Shown: one piece after another, positions 17,039 through 25,659 of the stretch
Layout: every line of letters begins with the position of its first letter
Position numbering within the stretch: position 1 is the first letter of the stretch
From: Hymenobacter cyanobacteriorum
Lineage (GTDB): Bacteria > Bacteroidota > Bacteroidia > Cytophagales > Hymenobacteraceae
Reading direction: 5' to 3'
Length of the DNA stretch: 64,000 nucleotides
NCBI RefSeq assembly: GCF_022631375.1
Contig: NZ_JALBGC010000003.1
Span: forward strand, 868,001-932,000
Notes under the pieces: model-generated
What the model saw: only the letters and a program-made list of their open reading frames with translations
The model's database searches: none
What the model was told of the DNA's origin: nothing
Program-made: the position numbers and the translations under genes

Positions 17039-18244
17039 TTACAGCTTCTCGTAAATCACCGCAGCGCCCTGGCCCACGCCCACGCACATTACGGCCAGGC
17101 CGTAGCGCATGCCCTCGCCGCGGCGGTGCATCTCGTGCAGCAGTGTGGCCGTGATGCGCGCGCCCGAGCTGCCCAGCGGGTGGCCCATGGCAATGCTGCC
17201 GCCGTTCACGTTCACCTTGGCCATGTCGAGGCCCAGCTCGCGCACGCAGGCAATGCTCTGGGCGGCGAAGGCTTCGTTGAGCTCAATCAAATCGATGTCG
17301 GCCAGCGTGAGGCCGGCGCGCTCCAGCACCTTTTGGGTCGCCGGAATCGGACCCAGGCCCATCACCGACGGGTCGACGCCGGCCACGGCCGAGGCTACCA
17401 CGCGGGCCAGCGGCTTCAGGTTGTACTTCTTCAGCGCGTCTTCGCTCACCATCAGCACGGCCGCCGCGCCGTCGTTGATGCCGGCCGAGTTGCCGGCCGT
17501 TACCGTCCCGCCCTCGGGCTGGAAAGCGGGCTTGAGCGTGGCCAGCTTCTCGATGGGCGAGAAGCGGGGCTGCTCGTCGGCATCAAACAGCGCCGTATCA
17601 CCTTTGGGGTTGGGAATGAACACCGGCACAATCTCCTTGCGGAAACGGCCTTTTTCCAGTGCCCGCGCGTATTTGCGCTGGCTCTCGAAGGCAAACTGGT
17701 CCTGCTCCTCGCGGGTAATGCCGTACTGCTTGGCCACGTTCTCGGCCGTCTGGCCCATCGCAAACGGGTAGTGCAGCTTGCTCAGCTTGGCGTTGATGAA
17801 GCGCCAGCCCAACGTGGTATCGTGAGCCGTGAGCTCGCGCCCGAAGGCCGACTCCGACTTGGCCATCACGAACGGCGCGCGCGTCATGCTCTCGGCCCCG
17901 CCGGCCAAGTACACGTCGCCCTCGCCGCACTTAATGGCGCGGGCGGCATCCATGATGCTCTGCAGGCCCGAGGCGCAGAGGCGGTTCACCGTGTTGCCGG
18001 GCACCGTGATGGGCAAGCCGGCCAGCAGGGCGGCCATGCGGGCCACGTTGCGGTTGTCTTCGCCGGCCTGGTTGGCCGCGCCGATGATGACATCCTCAAT
18101 GGCATTCTTGTCAACGGACGGGTTGCGGCGCATGAGCTCGCGGAGCACGTGGGCGGCCAAATCGTCGGGGCGGACGCTGCTGAGCGCGCCCGCGAATTTT
18201 CCAATCGGGGTGCGCACGGCATCCACGATATAAGCATTCGGCAT
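17039..18244 (-). CDS. Thiolase family acetyl-CoA C-acyltransferase
   Basis: A 401-residue thiolase with all catalytic motifs: nucleophile Cys90 in [16 protein letters not shown], His355 in [16 protein letters not shown], and Cys387 near the C-terminus in [10 protein letters not shown]. It would cleave 3-oxoacyl-CoA with CoA, or condense acetyl-CoA. The sequence resembles degradative 3-ketoacyl-CoA/3-oxoadipyl-CoA thiolases as much as acetoacetyl-CoA thiolase, so the exact substrate is open. The ATG at 18244 ([15 protein letters not shown]) is clear; the reading frame stays open upstream but that region belongs to the divergent DUF4293 gene. Confidence 0.92.
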   Translation of the reverse strand: MPNAYIVDAVRTPIGKFAGALSSVRPDDLAAHVLRELMRRNPSVDKNAIEDVIIGAANQAGEDNRNVARMAALLAGLPITVPGNTVNRLCASGLQSIMDAARAIKCGEGDVYLAGGAESMTRAPFVMAKSESAFGRELTAHDTTLGWRFINAKLSKLHYPFAMGQTAENVAKQYGITREEQDQFAFESQRKYARALEKGRFRKEIVPVFIPNPKGDTALFDADEQPRFSPIEKLATLKPAFQPEGGTVTAGNSAGINDGAAAVLMVSEDALKKYNLKPLARVVASAVAGVDPSVMGLGPIPATQKVLERAGLTLADIDLIELNEAFAAQSIACVRELGLDMAKVNVNGGSIAMGHPLGSSGARITATLLHEMHRRGEGMRYGLAVMCVGVGQGAAVIYEKL

Positions 18245-18282
18245 TAGGAAGTGGCAATAGCGGCGCAAGCGCCGGATGGGAC

Positions 18283-18290
18283 TAAATTTG
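18283..18290 (+). promoter_or_regulatory. Candidate -7 element for the DUF4293 gene
   Basis: TAAATTTG fits TAnnTTTG, 44 bp before the ATG at 18335, in the divergent gap with the thiolase gene. No clear -33 element is seen. Confidence 0.4.
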
Positions 18291-18334
18291 TGGCCCCGGC
18301 ACAAGCCCGGACCTTTTCTTTCACTACAACAAAG

Positions 18335-18808
18335 ATGATACAAAGAATCCAAAGCGTGTTTTTGCTGCTGCTGGCGCTGGCCATGCTCAGCCTGCTGGCG
18401 CTGCCCCTGTGGCACAAAATCGACCCCCTCACCAATCAGGAGCTCACTCTCACCGCCTTCGGCTACGTGAGCAAGGGCGTGAACCTGCCCGCCAACCCCG
18501 GCCCCGTGTGGCTGATTGGCTCGCTGGCCGCCGCCTCGGCGGCGCTGGCTATTTATGAGATTTTCCAGTTCCGCCACCGGCTGCGCCAGCTGCTGCTCGG
18601 CACCGTCAACCTGCTGCTCATCACGGCCACGCTCGGGGCCGAGTACCTGTTCTACAGCAAGGGCGAGCAGCTGCTCAACATCAAGCTCGAAGGCGAGATT
18701 CTGATTGCCTTCTACCTGCCCACCCTGGCCCTGGTGCTGAACCTGCTGGCCAACCGCTTCATCCGCCGCGACGAGCAGCTGGTGCGCAGCGCCGACCGCC
18801 TGCGCTAA
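18335..18808 (+). CDS. DUF4293 membrane protein
   Basis: A 157-residue protein with four predicted membrane helices (starting [17 protein letters not shown], the invariant beginning of the DUF4293 family) and a basic C-terminal tail ([14 protein letters not shown]). The family is restricted to Bacteroidota and has no known function. The start at 18335 is the family start; longer in-frame starts add a leader lacking homology features. It diverges from the thiolase gene and shares a bidirectional terminator with the convergent DUF4476 gene. Confidence 0.88.
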   Translation: MIQRIQSVFLLLLALAMLSLLALPLWHKIDPLTNQELTLTAFGYVSKGVNLPANPGPVWLIGSLAAASAALAIYEIFQFRHRLRQLLLGTVNLLLITATLGAEYLFYSKGEQLLNIKLEGEILIAFYLPTLALVLNLLANRFIRRDEQLVRSADRLR

Positions 18809-18840
18809 CGCCGGTCCCGACCGAACGGTCATTGCGACGA

Positions 18841-18875
18841 AAAAGGGCCGCTGTCATCACGACAGCGGCCCTTTT
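18841..18875. terminator. Bidirectional rho-independent terminator
   Basis: A perfect 15-bp stem AAAAGGGCCGCTGTC/GACAGCGGCCCTTTT with a 5-nt loop between convergent DUF4293 and DUF4476 genes. Confidence 0.93.
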
Positions 18876-18896
18876 ATGTTCAACCTCCCCAGGCGT

Positions 18897-19937
18897 CTAG
18901 CGCCGGGAGGCACCGGCCACGGCGGCTTCCACGGCCCGGGCCCCGCTTTCCGTTTCGAACACCTCGTACACCCGGTTGAAGTTCTCGGGGTCGCTGACGT
19001 GCGAGTAGGCAAACGTGGCCAGGTCGATGCGGCAGGCTTCGGAGTTGATGGTGCGCAGCAGACGGCTCAGCTCGTCGGTGCGCAGGCTGCGCTGGGCCAG
19101 GCCGTCTTTGGCGGCGCTCAGTTTGCTGGCTTCGGCAATGCGGGCCTGCACGGTGCGCACCAGCACGTCCACATCCTGCGGGGCCAGGCTGCGGTAGCTG
19201 CTGGCGGCCGGGGCGGGGTAGGGGGCACGCGTGGGGCCGTTGTTGTTGTAGCCGCCGCCGTTGGGCGTGGGGCCATAGCCACCGTTCGGGGTGTTGGGCG
19301 TGCCGTAGCCGGGGCCACCGGGGGAGTTGGGGTTGCTACCGTAGCCGCCGTTGGGCGAGTTTGGATTGGTGCCGTAGGAACCACCATTCGGGTAGTTCGG
19401 ATTGGTGCCGTAGCCGCCGTTGGGAGCTGGCGCGTTGTTGTAGCCGTCGTCGTTGTCGTCGTCATCGGTGCCGTACGGGGCGGGCGCGGGGTAGCTGCCC
19501 GGGTTGCCGTAGCTGCCGCCCTGGCCGTAGGGAGCGGGGGCGTTGTAGCGTCCGCCGCCGTTGTTGTAGTAGCCAGGGCCGCCGCCGTACAGGGCCACTG
19601 CGTTCACCTGCTGCAGATACAACGGCTGGCCGGGCCGGGTCACCAGCACAAAGGTGGTTTCGAGGCCGGGCTGCAGCCATACGCGGCTGCGGAAGCGCGT
19701 GGCCCCGCCATACGCGGTGGGCACCGTGAAATCGGCCCAGTGCTGGCCGGGCAGCAGCCGGTCGACGTGCACCTGCCGGGCCATGCCGCGCGTGAGGGGC
19801 CGGCCATCGAACACCAGCCCGAAAGGCACGCCGCGCTCCGACGTGAAGTTCACGTTGGCCGGCACCGGCGGATAAGCAAACGCGGGGGCCGCGGCCAGCA
19901 GCCAGCCCACCAAACCCAGAAGTAGCGCCTTTTTCAT
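18897..19937 (-). CDS. DUF4476 domain secreted protein with Gly/Asn/Pro/Tyr-rich repeat linker
   Basis: A 346-residue protein: signal peptide (cleavage after APAFA), an N-terminal beta domain of about 90 residues (VNFTSERGVPFGLVFDGRPL), a low-complexity middle of about 125 residues built on NGGYGTNPN-type units, and a C-terminal helical DUF4476 domain (SLAPQDVDVLVRTVQARIAEA to VYEVFETESGARAVEAA). DUF4476 is a Bacteroidota family of unknown function. The flexible linker resembles cell-surface or wall-spanning spacers. A terminator lies just upstream of its start, serving the preceding sulfotransferase gene, so it has its own promoter. Confidence 0.85.
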   Translation of the reverse strand: MKKALLLGLVGWLLAAAPAFAYPPVPANVNFTSERGVPFGLVFDGRPLTRGMARQVHVDRLLPGQHWADFTVPTAYGGATRFRSRVWLQPGLETTFVLVTRPGQPLYLQQVNAVALYGGGPGYYNNGGGRYNAPAPYGQGGSYGNPGSYPAPAPYGTDDDDNDDGYNNAPAPNGGYGTNPNYPNGGSYGTNPNSPNGGYGSNPNSPGGPGYGTPNTPNGGYGPTPNGGGYNNNGPTRAPYPAPAASSYRSLAPQDVDVLVRTVQARIAEASKLSAAKDGLAQRSLRTDELSRLLRTINSEACRIDLATFAYSHVSDPENFNRVYEVFETESGARAVEAAVAGASRR

Positions 19938-19951
19938 GGCTTAAAAAGAAA

Positions 19952-19980
19952 ATTCCCGGCCGGAAACTCCGGCCGGGAAT
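19952..19980 (-). terminator. Rho-independent terminator of the arylsulfotransferase-like gene
   Basis: The perfect stem ATTCCCGGCCGG/CCGGCCGGGAAT with a 5-nt loop, followed on the minus strand by a T-rich stretch. Confidence 0.88.
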
Positions 19981-20014
19981 GCTATTTCCAAAACCTGTGC
20001 CACGTTCTGCCGGG

Positions 20015-21568
20015 CTACTCGCCGAAGCGCGTCGCATCGGCCCGGTGAAAGCCGAAGCCGTTGCCCGTGGTCAGGCTCAGCTCGAAAACCGGCTGCCGAG
20101 TGGCGTAGTCAATCTCGATGATTTTGCCGCCCAGGCCCGTAGCCGTGGGCACTTGGTAGCCGGGGCAAAACCGCACGTGGTTCACCCCAGGCAGGAATTC
20201 GACGCGCGACACGATGGACGAATACGTCTCGCTTCCGCGCTCTTTTCCATAGGCCCACGCCTGCTGCACGGTACGGCGCACCGGGTCGATGTGGAAGACC
20301 ACGGCGCGGCTGTAAGTACCGGGGTTGGGGTCGAAGTTGCGGTGCGTGCCGTTGTCGAACAGCAGCCAGTCGCCGTTGGGCAGGCGCACGGGCGAGTGCT
20401 GGTACCAGTTCCACTCAAAGCCGGAGTAGTTGGTGGCCCCCAGCGCCACGTTGGGGTCGGCAATGGGCTGGCCGGCGGCATCGAGCGGCGTGAGCAGAAA
20501 CTTGCTCAGGTCTTCGCCGCGGCGGTTGGTGCCCCAGTCCTTGTGCGGGGCCAGTATCCACACAATGCGGTCGTCGTAGCCCAGCTTCACCACGCCCTGA
20601 AAGCGGGCCGAAACCACGATGGTGTTGTCGGTTGGGTCGTAGGCGACGGCGTTGGTGTGGGCCCAGTCCACGGGGTCGGCTTCCAGGGCGTGGCGGTCTT
20701 CGTCGAGCAGCTGCTTCAGGTCCCACTCGTGCGTCACGGTGCCCGAGGTGCGGCTCAGCTCAATTATCACGTCTTCTACCGTGGGCGAGCCATCGGGGTG
20801 GGTGCTGCCGGTTTTGTTCACGTTCACCAGGAAGTTGCCATCGGGCTTTTCCAGTACTTCGTGATGAAAGGTGTAGCCGGGCATTTTCCAGGTGTGCAGC
20901 AGCGCGCCCAGGCCATCTACCTCATACAGCTGGCTGGTCGTTTTGTCGCCGAAGAGGTAGTTGCCGTTGCGCAGGCGGCTGATGCCGCAGTCGTACGACA
21001 GGCGCTGCAGCACCGGGTGCGTGCGGTAGTCGAGCACCCAGCGAATGTCGCCGTAGTTGTCTACCACCAGCGGCATCTGCGGGTTGCTGGCGCTGAAGTT
21101 GCTCACCAGCGTGAGGCCGGCTCCCAGCTCGGCAGTCGGGGCCTGGGCCACGGCAATGGCGGTGGGCAGGTTGGGCGGCAGGGCCCCGGTTGGCACCGTC
21201 AGCGAGGTTTTCTGCACCAGCCAGCCGTCTTCCGAGGTGAAGGTGATGTCGACCTCATTGGCATAGCTGGCGTAGAGGCCCAGCACTGGTACCGCATGCG
21301 TGGTATCGGCGTCGTGGTACTGCTGCACCACGTCGGAGGCTTCGCCGTGCTTGCCGTGCACCACCACCGTGGTGGTGCCCGCCGAACGGGTGTGGAAGGT
21401 GAGTTGCGCCGCCAGCGGCGCGTAGCCGGTGGGGTTCAGCACGAGGTCGCTGGTGGCCAGCACCAGCGGTCGGACGGTGGGCGTGGGCGGCACCACCACG
21501 TCGTCGTGGCGGCAACCATTGAGCAGGCCAATACAGGCCAGGCCGAGGGGTAAGACCCGGAATCGCAT
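20015..21568 (-). CDS. Aryl-sulfate sulfotransferase-like lipoprotein (ASST family)
   Basis: A 517-residue protein with a lipoprotein signal (lipobox LLNGC). An N-terminal Ig-like domain (residues about 35-130) precedes a beta propeller with the order expected for arylsulfotransferases: GDIRWVLDYR, DCGISRLRNGNYLFGD, TFHHEVLEKPDGNFLVN, DWAHTNAVAYD, QHSPVRLPNGDWLLFDNGTH and NHVRFCPGYQVP. His residues in FHHEV and WAHTN are in the positions of the catalytic/substrate His residues in AssT. Such enzymes transfer sulfate from one phenolic sulfate to another without PAPS, in the periplasm. An isolated AssT lipoprotein without DsbL/DsbI partners is seen here; activity is inferred. Confidence 0.82.
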   Translation of the reverse strand: MRFRVLPLGLACIGLLNGCRHDDVVVPPTPTVRPLVLATSDLVLNPTGYAPLAAQLTFHTRSAGTTTVVVHGKHGEASDVVQQYHDADTTHAVPVLGLYASYANEVDITFTSEDGWLVQKTSLTVPTGALPPNLPTAIAVAQAPTAELGAGLTLVSNFSASNPQMPLVVDNYGDIRWVLDYRTHPVLQRLSYDCGISRLRNGNYLFGDKTTSQLYEVDGLGALLHTWKMPGYTFHHEVLEKPDGNFLVNVNKTGSTHPDGSPTVEDVIIELSRTSGTVTHEWDLKQLLDEDRHALEADPVDWAHTNAVAYDPTDNTIVVSARFQGVVKLGYDDRIVWILAPHKDWGTNRRGEDLSKFLLTPLDAAGQPIADPNVALGATNYSGFEWNWYQHSPVRLPNGDWLLFDNGTHRNFDPNPGTYSRAVVFHIDPVRRTVQQAWAYGKERGSETYSSIVSRVEFLPGVNHVRFCPGYQVPTATGLGGKIIEIDYATRQPVFELSLTTGNGFGFHRADATRFGE

Positions 21569-21798
21569 AGGAGCAGAAAAAAAGGTGGAAAGGAAAAGTT
21601 AGCGGGCTGTCGGGCCCGCCAGATGGTAGCTAGACTGCCAGCCGGCAGCCAGGTTTAGTGCCCGTCGTAAAAAATAGCGCGGTGGTGGAAAAGGACTGCA
21701 AAGCTATATCTGGTTTGAAGTAAAAACCCCCGGCATTGCTCGCAAACCTGCATAAATCAACTATTTTCTCAGCCGACTCCCATCCCTGCCCCAACGAA
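21569..21798. other. Intergenic stretch without a recognisable gene
   Basis: AT-richer than its surroundings. It presumably carries the promoter of the arylsulfotransferase-like gene. I see no gene, tRNA or long hairpin in it. Confidence 0.6.
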
Positions 21799-21832
21799 AA
21801 ACGCCCCCGCAGCAGCAGCTACGGGGGCGTTT
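21799..21832 (-). terminator. Rho-independent terminator of the PorE-like gene
   Basis: AAACGCCCCCG pairs with CGGGGGCGTTT across a 12-nt loop; on the minus strand it ends in a T-run. Confidence 0.88.
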
Positions 21833-21854
21833 CAGGTAACTTAAGCGGAGCGGT

Positions 21855-23807
21855 TTAGTTGGCTACCCTCGTCACCTTGAACTCGGTGCGGCGGTTGCGC
21901 TGGTACTCCTCTTCGGTCTTGGCATTCGGAATCAGCGGGCGGGTTTCGCCGTAGCCCTTGGCCGTGATGCGGGCCTTGTCAATCCCTTTGCTCACGATGT
22001 AATCGACGGCGGCCTGGGCACGCTGTTGCGAGAGCTTGAGGTTGTAAGCATCCTTGCCGCGCGAGTCGGTGTGCGAGCTTAGCTCGATGCTGATTTTGGG
22101 GTTGTCCACCAGCGTCTGCACCAGCGTGTCGAGGCGAATGGCGGCGTCAGGCCGGATGTCGAACTTGTTGTAGTCGTAAAGAATGTCTTTGACTTCGATG
22201 GCTTTGGCCAGGATGATTTTGTTGAGCGTAAGCGTGACGGGCAGCTTCACGTCGTTCATCGGGTTGGGCAGCTGGGCCTGGCTGGGCTTGCGGCCGCTGG
22301 TGTTCAGGCTGGTGCGGGCGGCAAAATCGCCGGGCCGCTCGGCAATAAACGAGTAGTTCGTCACCGAATCCAGCTTCACGCTGAACTTGCCGTCGGGGCC
22401 GCTGGTAGCGGTCTGGCGCTGGCCGTTGGCGCTGGTCACCGTCACGGTGGCGCCGGCTACGGGCAGGGTGGTTTTGGCTTTGTCGTCGCGCTCCAGCACG
22501 GTGCCGTCGGCGTAGAAAGTCACCAGTTTCAGCGACTTCTTCTTGTACATGTACTCATCGTCGGAACCCTTGCCGCCGGCCCGGTTCGAGCTGAACAGGC
22601 CGGTTTCGTTGGTGAGGGGTACCGGCGCGAAGTCGTCGGCGGGGCTGTTCACGTCGGCGCCCAGGTTCACGGGCTTGCCGGCCTTCACCATGAAAATATC
22701 AAGTTTGCCCACGCCGGGCCGTCCATCCGAGGCGAAGTACAGCGTGCCGTCGGGGGCCACGCCGGGGAAGTTGTCGTTGCCGGCCGAGTTGATGCTCTCG
22801 CCCAGGTTTTCGGCGGGCGAGAAGCGGCCGTTCGGGCCCAGCGTGGCGCGGTACAGGTCGTTGCCGCCCTGGCCGCCCTTGCGTCCCGAGGCGAAGTACA
22901 GCGTGGTGCCATCCGGTGCGAAAGCCGGTGAAAAGTCGTCGGCCGTGCGGTCGTTGATATTGGCCAGGATGGGCTCGCTCCAGGCCCCGGCTTTGTAATA
23001 CGAAATCCAGAGGTCGACGCTTTGCAGGGTGGTTTTGCTGCCGTCGGGGCCGCGGTAGTCGTTTTTCTTGCCGGTGTTCGAACGGGCAAACACCATGGTG
23101 TGGCCATCCGGAGTATAGGTGGCGCTGGCTTCGAGCCGGTTTTCGGAATTAAACGGGCCTTCGAGCTTGCGGGCGGTGCCACCGGTCATGGCCGCCGCGT
23201 TGTCGAATTTGATGGCGTAGAGGTCGAGGTAGCTTTCGCCGTTGCCCAGGTATTTCTTCTGGTTGTCGCGGCCCGAGGCAAACACCAGCTCGCCGGTGCT
23301 GGCCATCATGGTGCCGCCAAAGTCGGAGCTTGGCGAGTTGAGCGCGTCCACCGGCATCACCTCGTAGGCGTTCTTGATGGCCGCTACTTCCTTGCTGGCC
23401 AAGGCGTCTTTGCTGGCGCTTTCGGCGCGGGCGGCCAGGTTGCGGTTGCCGCCGCTGGTGGCGTAGGTGGCAAACTGGGCGGCAGCTTCGTCAAACTTGC
23501 CGTTGGCGCGCAAAGCCTCCGCGTAATGGTAGCCTGCGTCGGCGTTCTTCACTTTGCCATCGATAGCCTCTTTGTAGAAGGGTTCGGCCAGCTCCACGCG
23601 GTTCGACAGCCGGTAGGCTTCGCCGATGCGGTAGTTGGCAATGGCGGCATTCTGGCCTTTGGCGGCTTCGGCCTTGTAGAGCGGAATAGCCAGCTCGTAC
23701 TGGCCCCGGGCAAACTGCTTGTCGCCCTTAATGCCGCCCGAAGTTGCGCAGCCGCTTAGTAGCGCGACCGAACCGGCCGCGACGCAGGTAAATAATAGTT
23801 TACTCAT
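21855..23807 (-). CDS. PorE-like lipoprotein (TPR, PD40 propeller, carboxypeptidase-regulatory domain, OmpA domain)
   Basis: A 650-residue protein with lipobox LLSGC. Domains in order: three to four TPR-like helices (residues about 25-140), WD40-like PD40 repeats (DDFSPAFAPDGTTLYFASG and DNFPGVAPDGTLYFASDG), a carboxypeptidase-regulatory beta domain (LPVAGATVTVTSANGQ) and a C-terminal OmpA peptidoglycan-binding domain (NKFDIRPDAAIRLDTL, ELSSHTDSRGKDAYN, NRRTEFKV). This is the architecture of PorE, a T9SS component of Porphyromonas gingivalis that anchors the machine to peptidoglycan. Paralogues with the same layout exist in Bacteroidota, so a T9SS role is likely but not certain. The ATG at 23807 begins the lipoprotein signal. 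Confidence 0.85.
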   Translation of the reverse strand: MSKLLFTCVAAGSVALLSGCATSGGIKGDKQFARGQYELAIPLYKAEAAKGQNAAIANYRIGEAYRLSNRVELAEPFYKEAIDGKVKNADAGYHYAEALRANGKFDEAAAQFATYATSGGNRNLAARAESASKDALASKEVAAIKNAYEVMPVDALNSPSSDFGGTMMASTGELVFASGRDNQKKYLGNGESYLDLYAIKFDNAAAMTGGTARKLEGPFNSENRLEASATYTPDGHTMVFARSNTGKKNDYRGPDGSKTTLQSVDLWISYYKAGAWSEPILANINDRTADDFSPAFAPDGTTLYFASGRKGGQGGNDLYRATLGPNGRFSPAENLGESINSAGNDNFPGVAPDGTLYFASDGRPGVGKLDIFMVKAGKPVNLGADVNSPADDFAPVPLTNETGLFSSNRAGGKGSDDEYMYKKKSLKLVTFYADGTVLERDDKAKTTLPVAGATVTVTSANGQRQTATSGPDGKFSVKLDSVTNYSFIAERPGDFAARTSLNTSGRKPSQAQLPNPMNDVKLPVTLTLNKIILAKAIEVKDILYDYNKFDIRPDAAIRLDTLVQTLVDNPKISIELSSHTDSRGKDAYNLKLSQQRAQAAVDYIVSKGIDKARITAKGYGETRPLIPNAKTEEEYQRNRRTEFKVTRVAN

Positions 23808-23911
23808 AGGTGGTCGGGGGGGAGGGAGGGGGTGGTGGCGAGGGGCGGCCGAAAAGGGGATTCGCGGCACGGAAACTTTCCGTTAGCAATAATACTACGT
23901 TTGCGTAGGAT

Positions 23912-24424
23912 TCAAGCAAGCCCCGGGTTTTTTTCCACCGTTTTGAAGTATCGCGCCAGCCAGGTTGCCCCGGCCGGCCGGGGCCAAATGGTATCCAGCT
24001 CGCCCTTAGTGGCTAAGGTATTGTCGAAATACAAGGTGTCTGCCGCTACGGTTCCGCTTGCCGTGGCGGCTTTCAACTCGCGGCGGTCCAGCAGCTGCAC
24101 CTGGCCGTTTTGCACAAAGGCCAGCCGCGACTTCTCCAGCAACTCCAGCCCCAGGTGCTGCTCCAGCTGTGCCACAAACCGCACCGATGCATCGATGGAG
24201 CAGCCGCTGGCCCCGGCCACGGCCTCGTCGAGGCCCAGCACCAGAAAGTGCTGGTGCAGCACCGCCGCCGAGGCCAGCAGGCTGCGGCCGTGGCTGGTCC
24301 ACTCCTCGGCAAAGCGCGCCAGCGCGGGCAGCATGCCCACGGTTTCCTCGCTCGTGAACGGGCGGCTGGCCTGGTAAATCCACACCCGCGCCGTGGCGGG
24401 CAACTGGTCAAAAGCAACGTACAT
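23912..24424 (-). CDS. Conserved Bacteroidota protein of unknown function
   Basis: A 170-residue soluble protein beginning MYVAFDQLPATARVWIYQ and containing ASGCSIDASVRFVAQLEQ and PRPAGATWLARYF, which I recognise as a conserved Bacteroidota family often labelled ABC transporter ATPase in databases. No Walker motif or other ATPase hallmark is present, so that label is not supported. A Cys-Ser-Ile-Asp segment in the middle is the most conserved-looking element. It lies downstream of the iron-sulfur pair, separated by a terminator within a large inverted repeat. Confidence 0.75.
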   Translation of the reverse strand: MYVAFDQLPATARVWIYQASRPFTSEETVGMLPALARFAEEWTSHGRSLLASAAVLHQHFLVLGLDEAVAGASGCSIDASVRFVAQLEQHLGLELLEKSRLAFVQNGQVQLLDRRELKAATASGTVAADTLYFDNTLATKGELDTIWPRPAGATWLARYFKTVEKNPGLA

Positions 24425-24426
24425 AC

Positions 24427-24629
24427 ATCACGGATTAGTCGGAGGATTCGCGGATTCGTCGGATTTCGCAGCCGGTGCGTACGCCGGGGCGCGTTTCACC
24501 GGGGTAGAAAATGAACCAACGAAAAGGCCGCAAAAAAAATGCGCCGCTGCCCTGCCGAAAGGCAGAACAGCGGCGCAAGGTCGCCCACAAAATCCGACGA
24601 ATCGGCGAATCCTCCGGCTAATCCGTGAT
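24427..24629. repeat. Large inverted repeat enclosing a terminator
   Basis: The 40-bp arms (left ATCACGGATTAGTCGGAGGA..., right ...TCCTCCGGCTAATCCGTGAT) pair with few mismatches and flank about 120 bp. The sequence belongs to neither recurring family. The right arm abuts the stop of the iron-sulfur protein gene and the left arm abuts the next gene start. Confidence 0.85.
24532..24576 (-). terminator. Rho-independent terminator of the iron-sulfur protein pair
   Basis: The stem GCGCCGCTG/CAGCGGCGC continues into CTGCC/GGCAG around a GAAA-type loop; on the minus strand ATTTTTTTT follows. Confidence 0.88.
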
Positions 24630-25526
24630 TTAAGCGTTGATGCCCTCGGCCGAAGCCACCAGCTCGGCCAGGTCGAATACCTGCACCTTGCTTTCCTGCT
24701 CCTTGTTTTTCACGCCGTCGCTCATCATCGTCATGCAGAAGGGGCACGATACGGCGATAATGCTGCCCTGCAAATCGTGGGCCCCGGGGGCGCTGGTTTC
24801 AGTTTCGACACCGCCCAGGTTGGCCAGCGCCTCGGCCTTGCCGGCCAGCGTCGCCAGCGCCTCTTCGGTGCGCTCGATGTTGATTTCCTTTTTGCCCGGC
24901 TCGGCTTCCTTCCACATCTGGGCGCCGCCCGCGCCGCAGCATAGGCCGTTGGCGCGGCTGCGTTTCATCTCCACCAGGTCGGCGTCGAGGGCAGCCAGCA
25001 CGTCGCGCGGGGCCTCGTAGATGTTGTTGGCGCGGCCCAGGTAGCACGAGTCATGGAAGGTGATGCGGCGGCCCTTGAAGCTCTCGCCCCCGGTCACGCC
25101 CACCTTGCCCTCATTGATAAGCTGCTGCAGGTAGGTACTGTGGTGAATTACCTCATAATCACCGCCCAGTGCCGGGTATTCGTTCTTAATCGTGTTGAAG
25201 CAATGCGGGCAGGCCGTCACGATTTTCTTGATGCCGTAGCCGTTCAGCGTCGTGATGTTCTGCATGGCCTGCATCTGGAACAGGAACTCGTTGCCAGCGC
25301 GCTTGGCAGGGTCGCCGGTGCAGCTTTCTTCCAGGCCAAGCACCGCGTACTTGGTGCCCACGTGCTCAAGAATGCGCACAAAGGCGCGGGTCACGCGCTT
25401 GTACCGGTCATCGAACGCCCCGGCGCAGCCCACCCAGAACAGGATTTCGGGCGACTCGTTGCGGGCCGCCAAATCGGCCATGACGGGAACGTTGATTTGC
25501 TTTTTAGAGGGAGCTTCGGGAGTCAT
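24630..25526 (-). CDS. (Fe-S)-binding protein with two cysteine-rich CCG domains
   Basis: A 298-residue cytoplasmic protein with two cysteine-rich (CCG) domains as in heterodisulfide reductase HdrB, GlpC and LutA. Motifs are FWVGCAGAFDD, EESCTGDPAKR and TACPHCFNTIKNEYP in the first half, and FHDSCYLGRANN, NGLCCGAGGAQMW and VSCPFCMTMM in the second. It is expected to carry an unusual 4Fe-4S or similar cluster and work with the membrane iron-sulfur protein encoded just upstream on the same strand, passing electrons between a soluble donor and the quinone pool. The electron donor is unknown. The ATG at 25526 is preferred, as longer starts run into the intergenic repeat. Confidence 0.88.
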   Translation of the reverse strand: MTPEAPSKKQINVPVMADLAARNESPEILFWVGCAGAFDDRYKRVTRAFVRILEHVGTKYAVLGLEESCTGDPAKRAGNEFLFQMQAMQNITTLNGYGIKKIVTACPHCFNTIKNEYPALGGDYEVIHHSTYLQQLINEGKVGVTGGESFKGRRITFHDSCYLGRANNIYEAPRDVLAALDADLVEMKRSRANGLCCGAGGAQMWKEAEPGKKEINIERTEEALATLAGKAEALANLGGVETETSAPGAHDLQGSIIAVSCPFCMTMMSDGVKNKEQESKVQVFDLAELVASAEGINA

Positions 25527-25548
25527 ATGAGAATGGAACGACACGGTT

Positions 25549-25653
25549 GTCATCCTGAGCGCAGCGAAGGACCTTATCACGTCCGTGCTACAATTGATTT
25601 ACTAATCCAGACGAAAGCAGCGGTGATAAGATGCTTCCTTCGTCAGCATGACA
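25549..25653. repeat. Dispersed inverted repeat, TGTCATCC variant
   Basis: TGTCATCCTGA and TCAGCATGACA form the outer pair with one mismatch; the inner arms CGAAGGACCTTATCAC and GTGATAAGATGCTTCC pair imperfectly. It lies within the iron-sulfur pair. Confidence 0.75.
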
Positions 25654-25659
25654 GGCGAT

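Noticed and set aside
18245..18832. Upstream extension of the thiolase frame by about 200 codons
   Set aside because: The extension runs antisense through the DUF4293 gene, and the thiolase family begins at the ATG at 18244.
23912..24424. ABC transporter ATPase label for the conserved 170-residue protein
   Set aside because: No Walker A, signature or Walker B motif is present.
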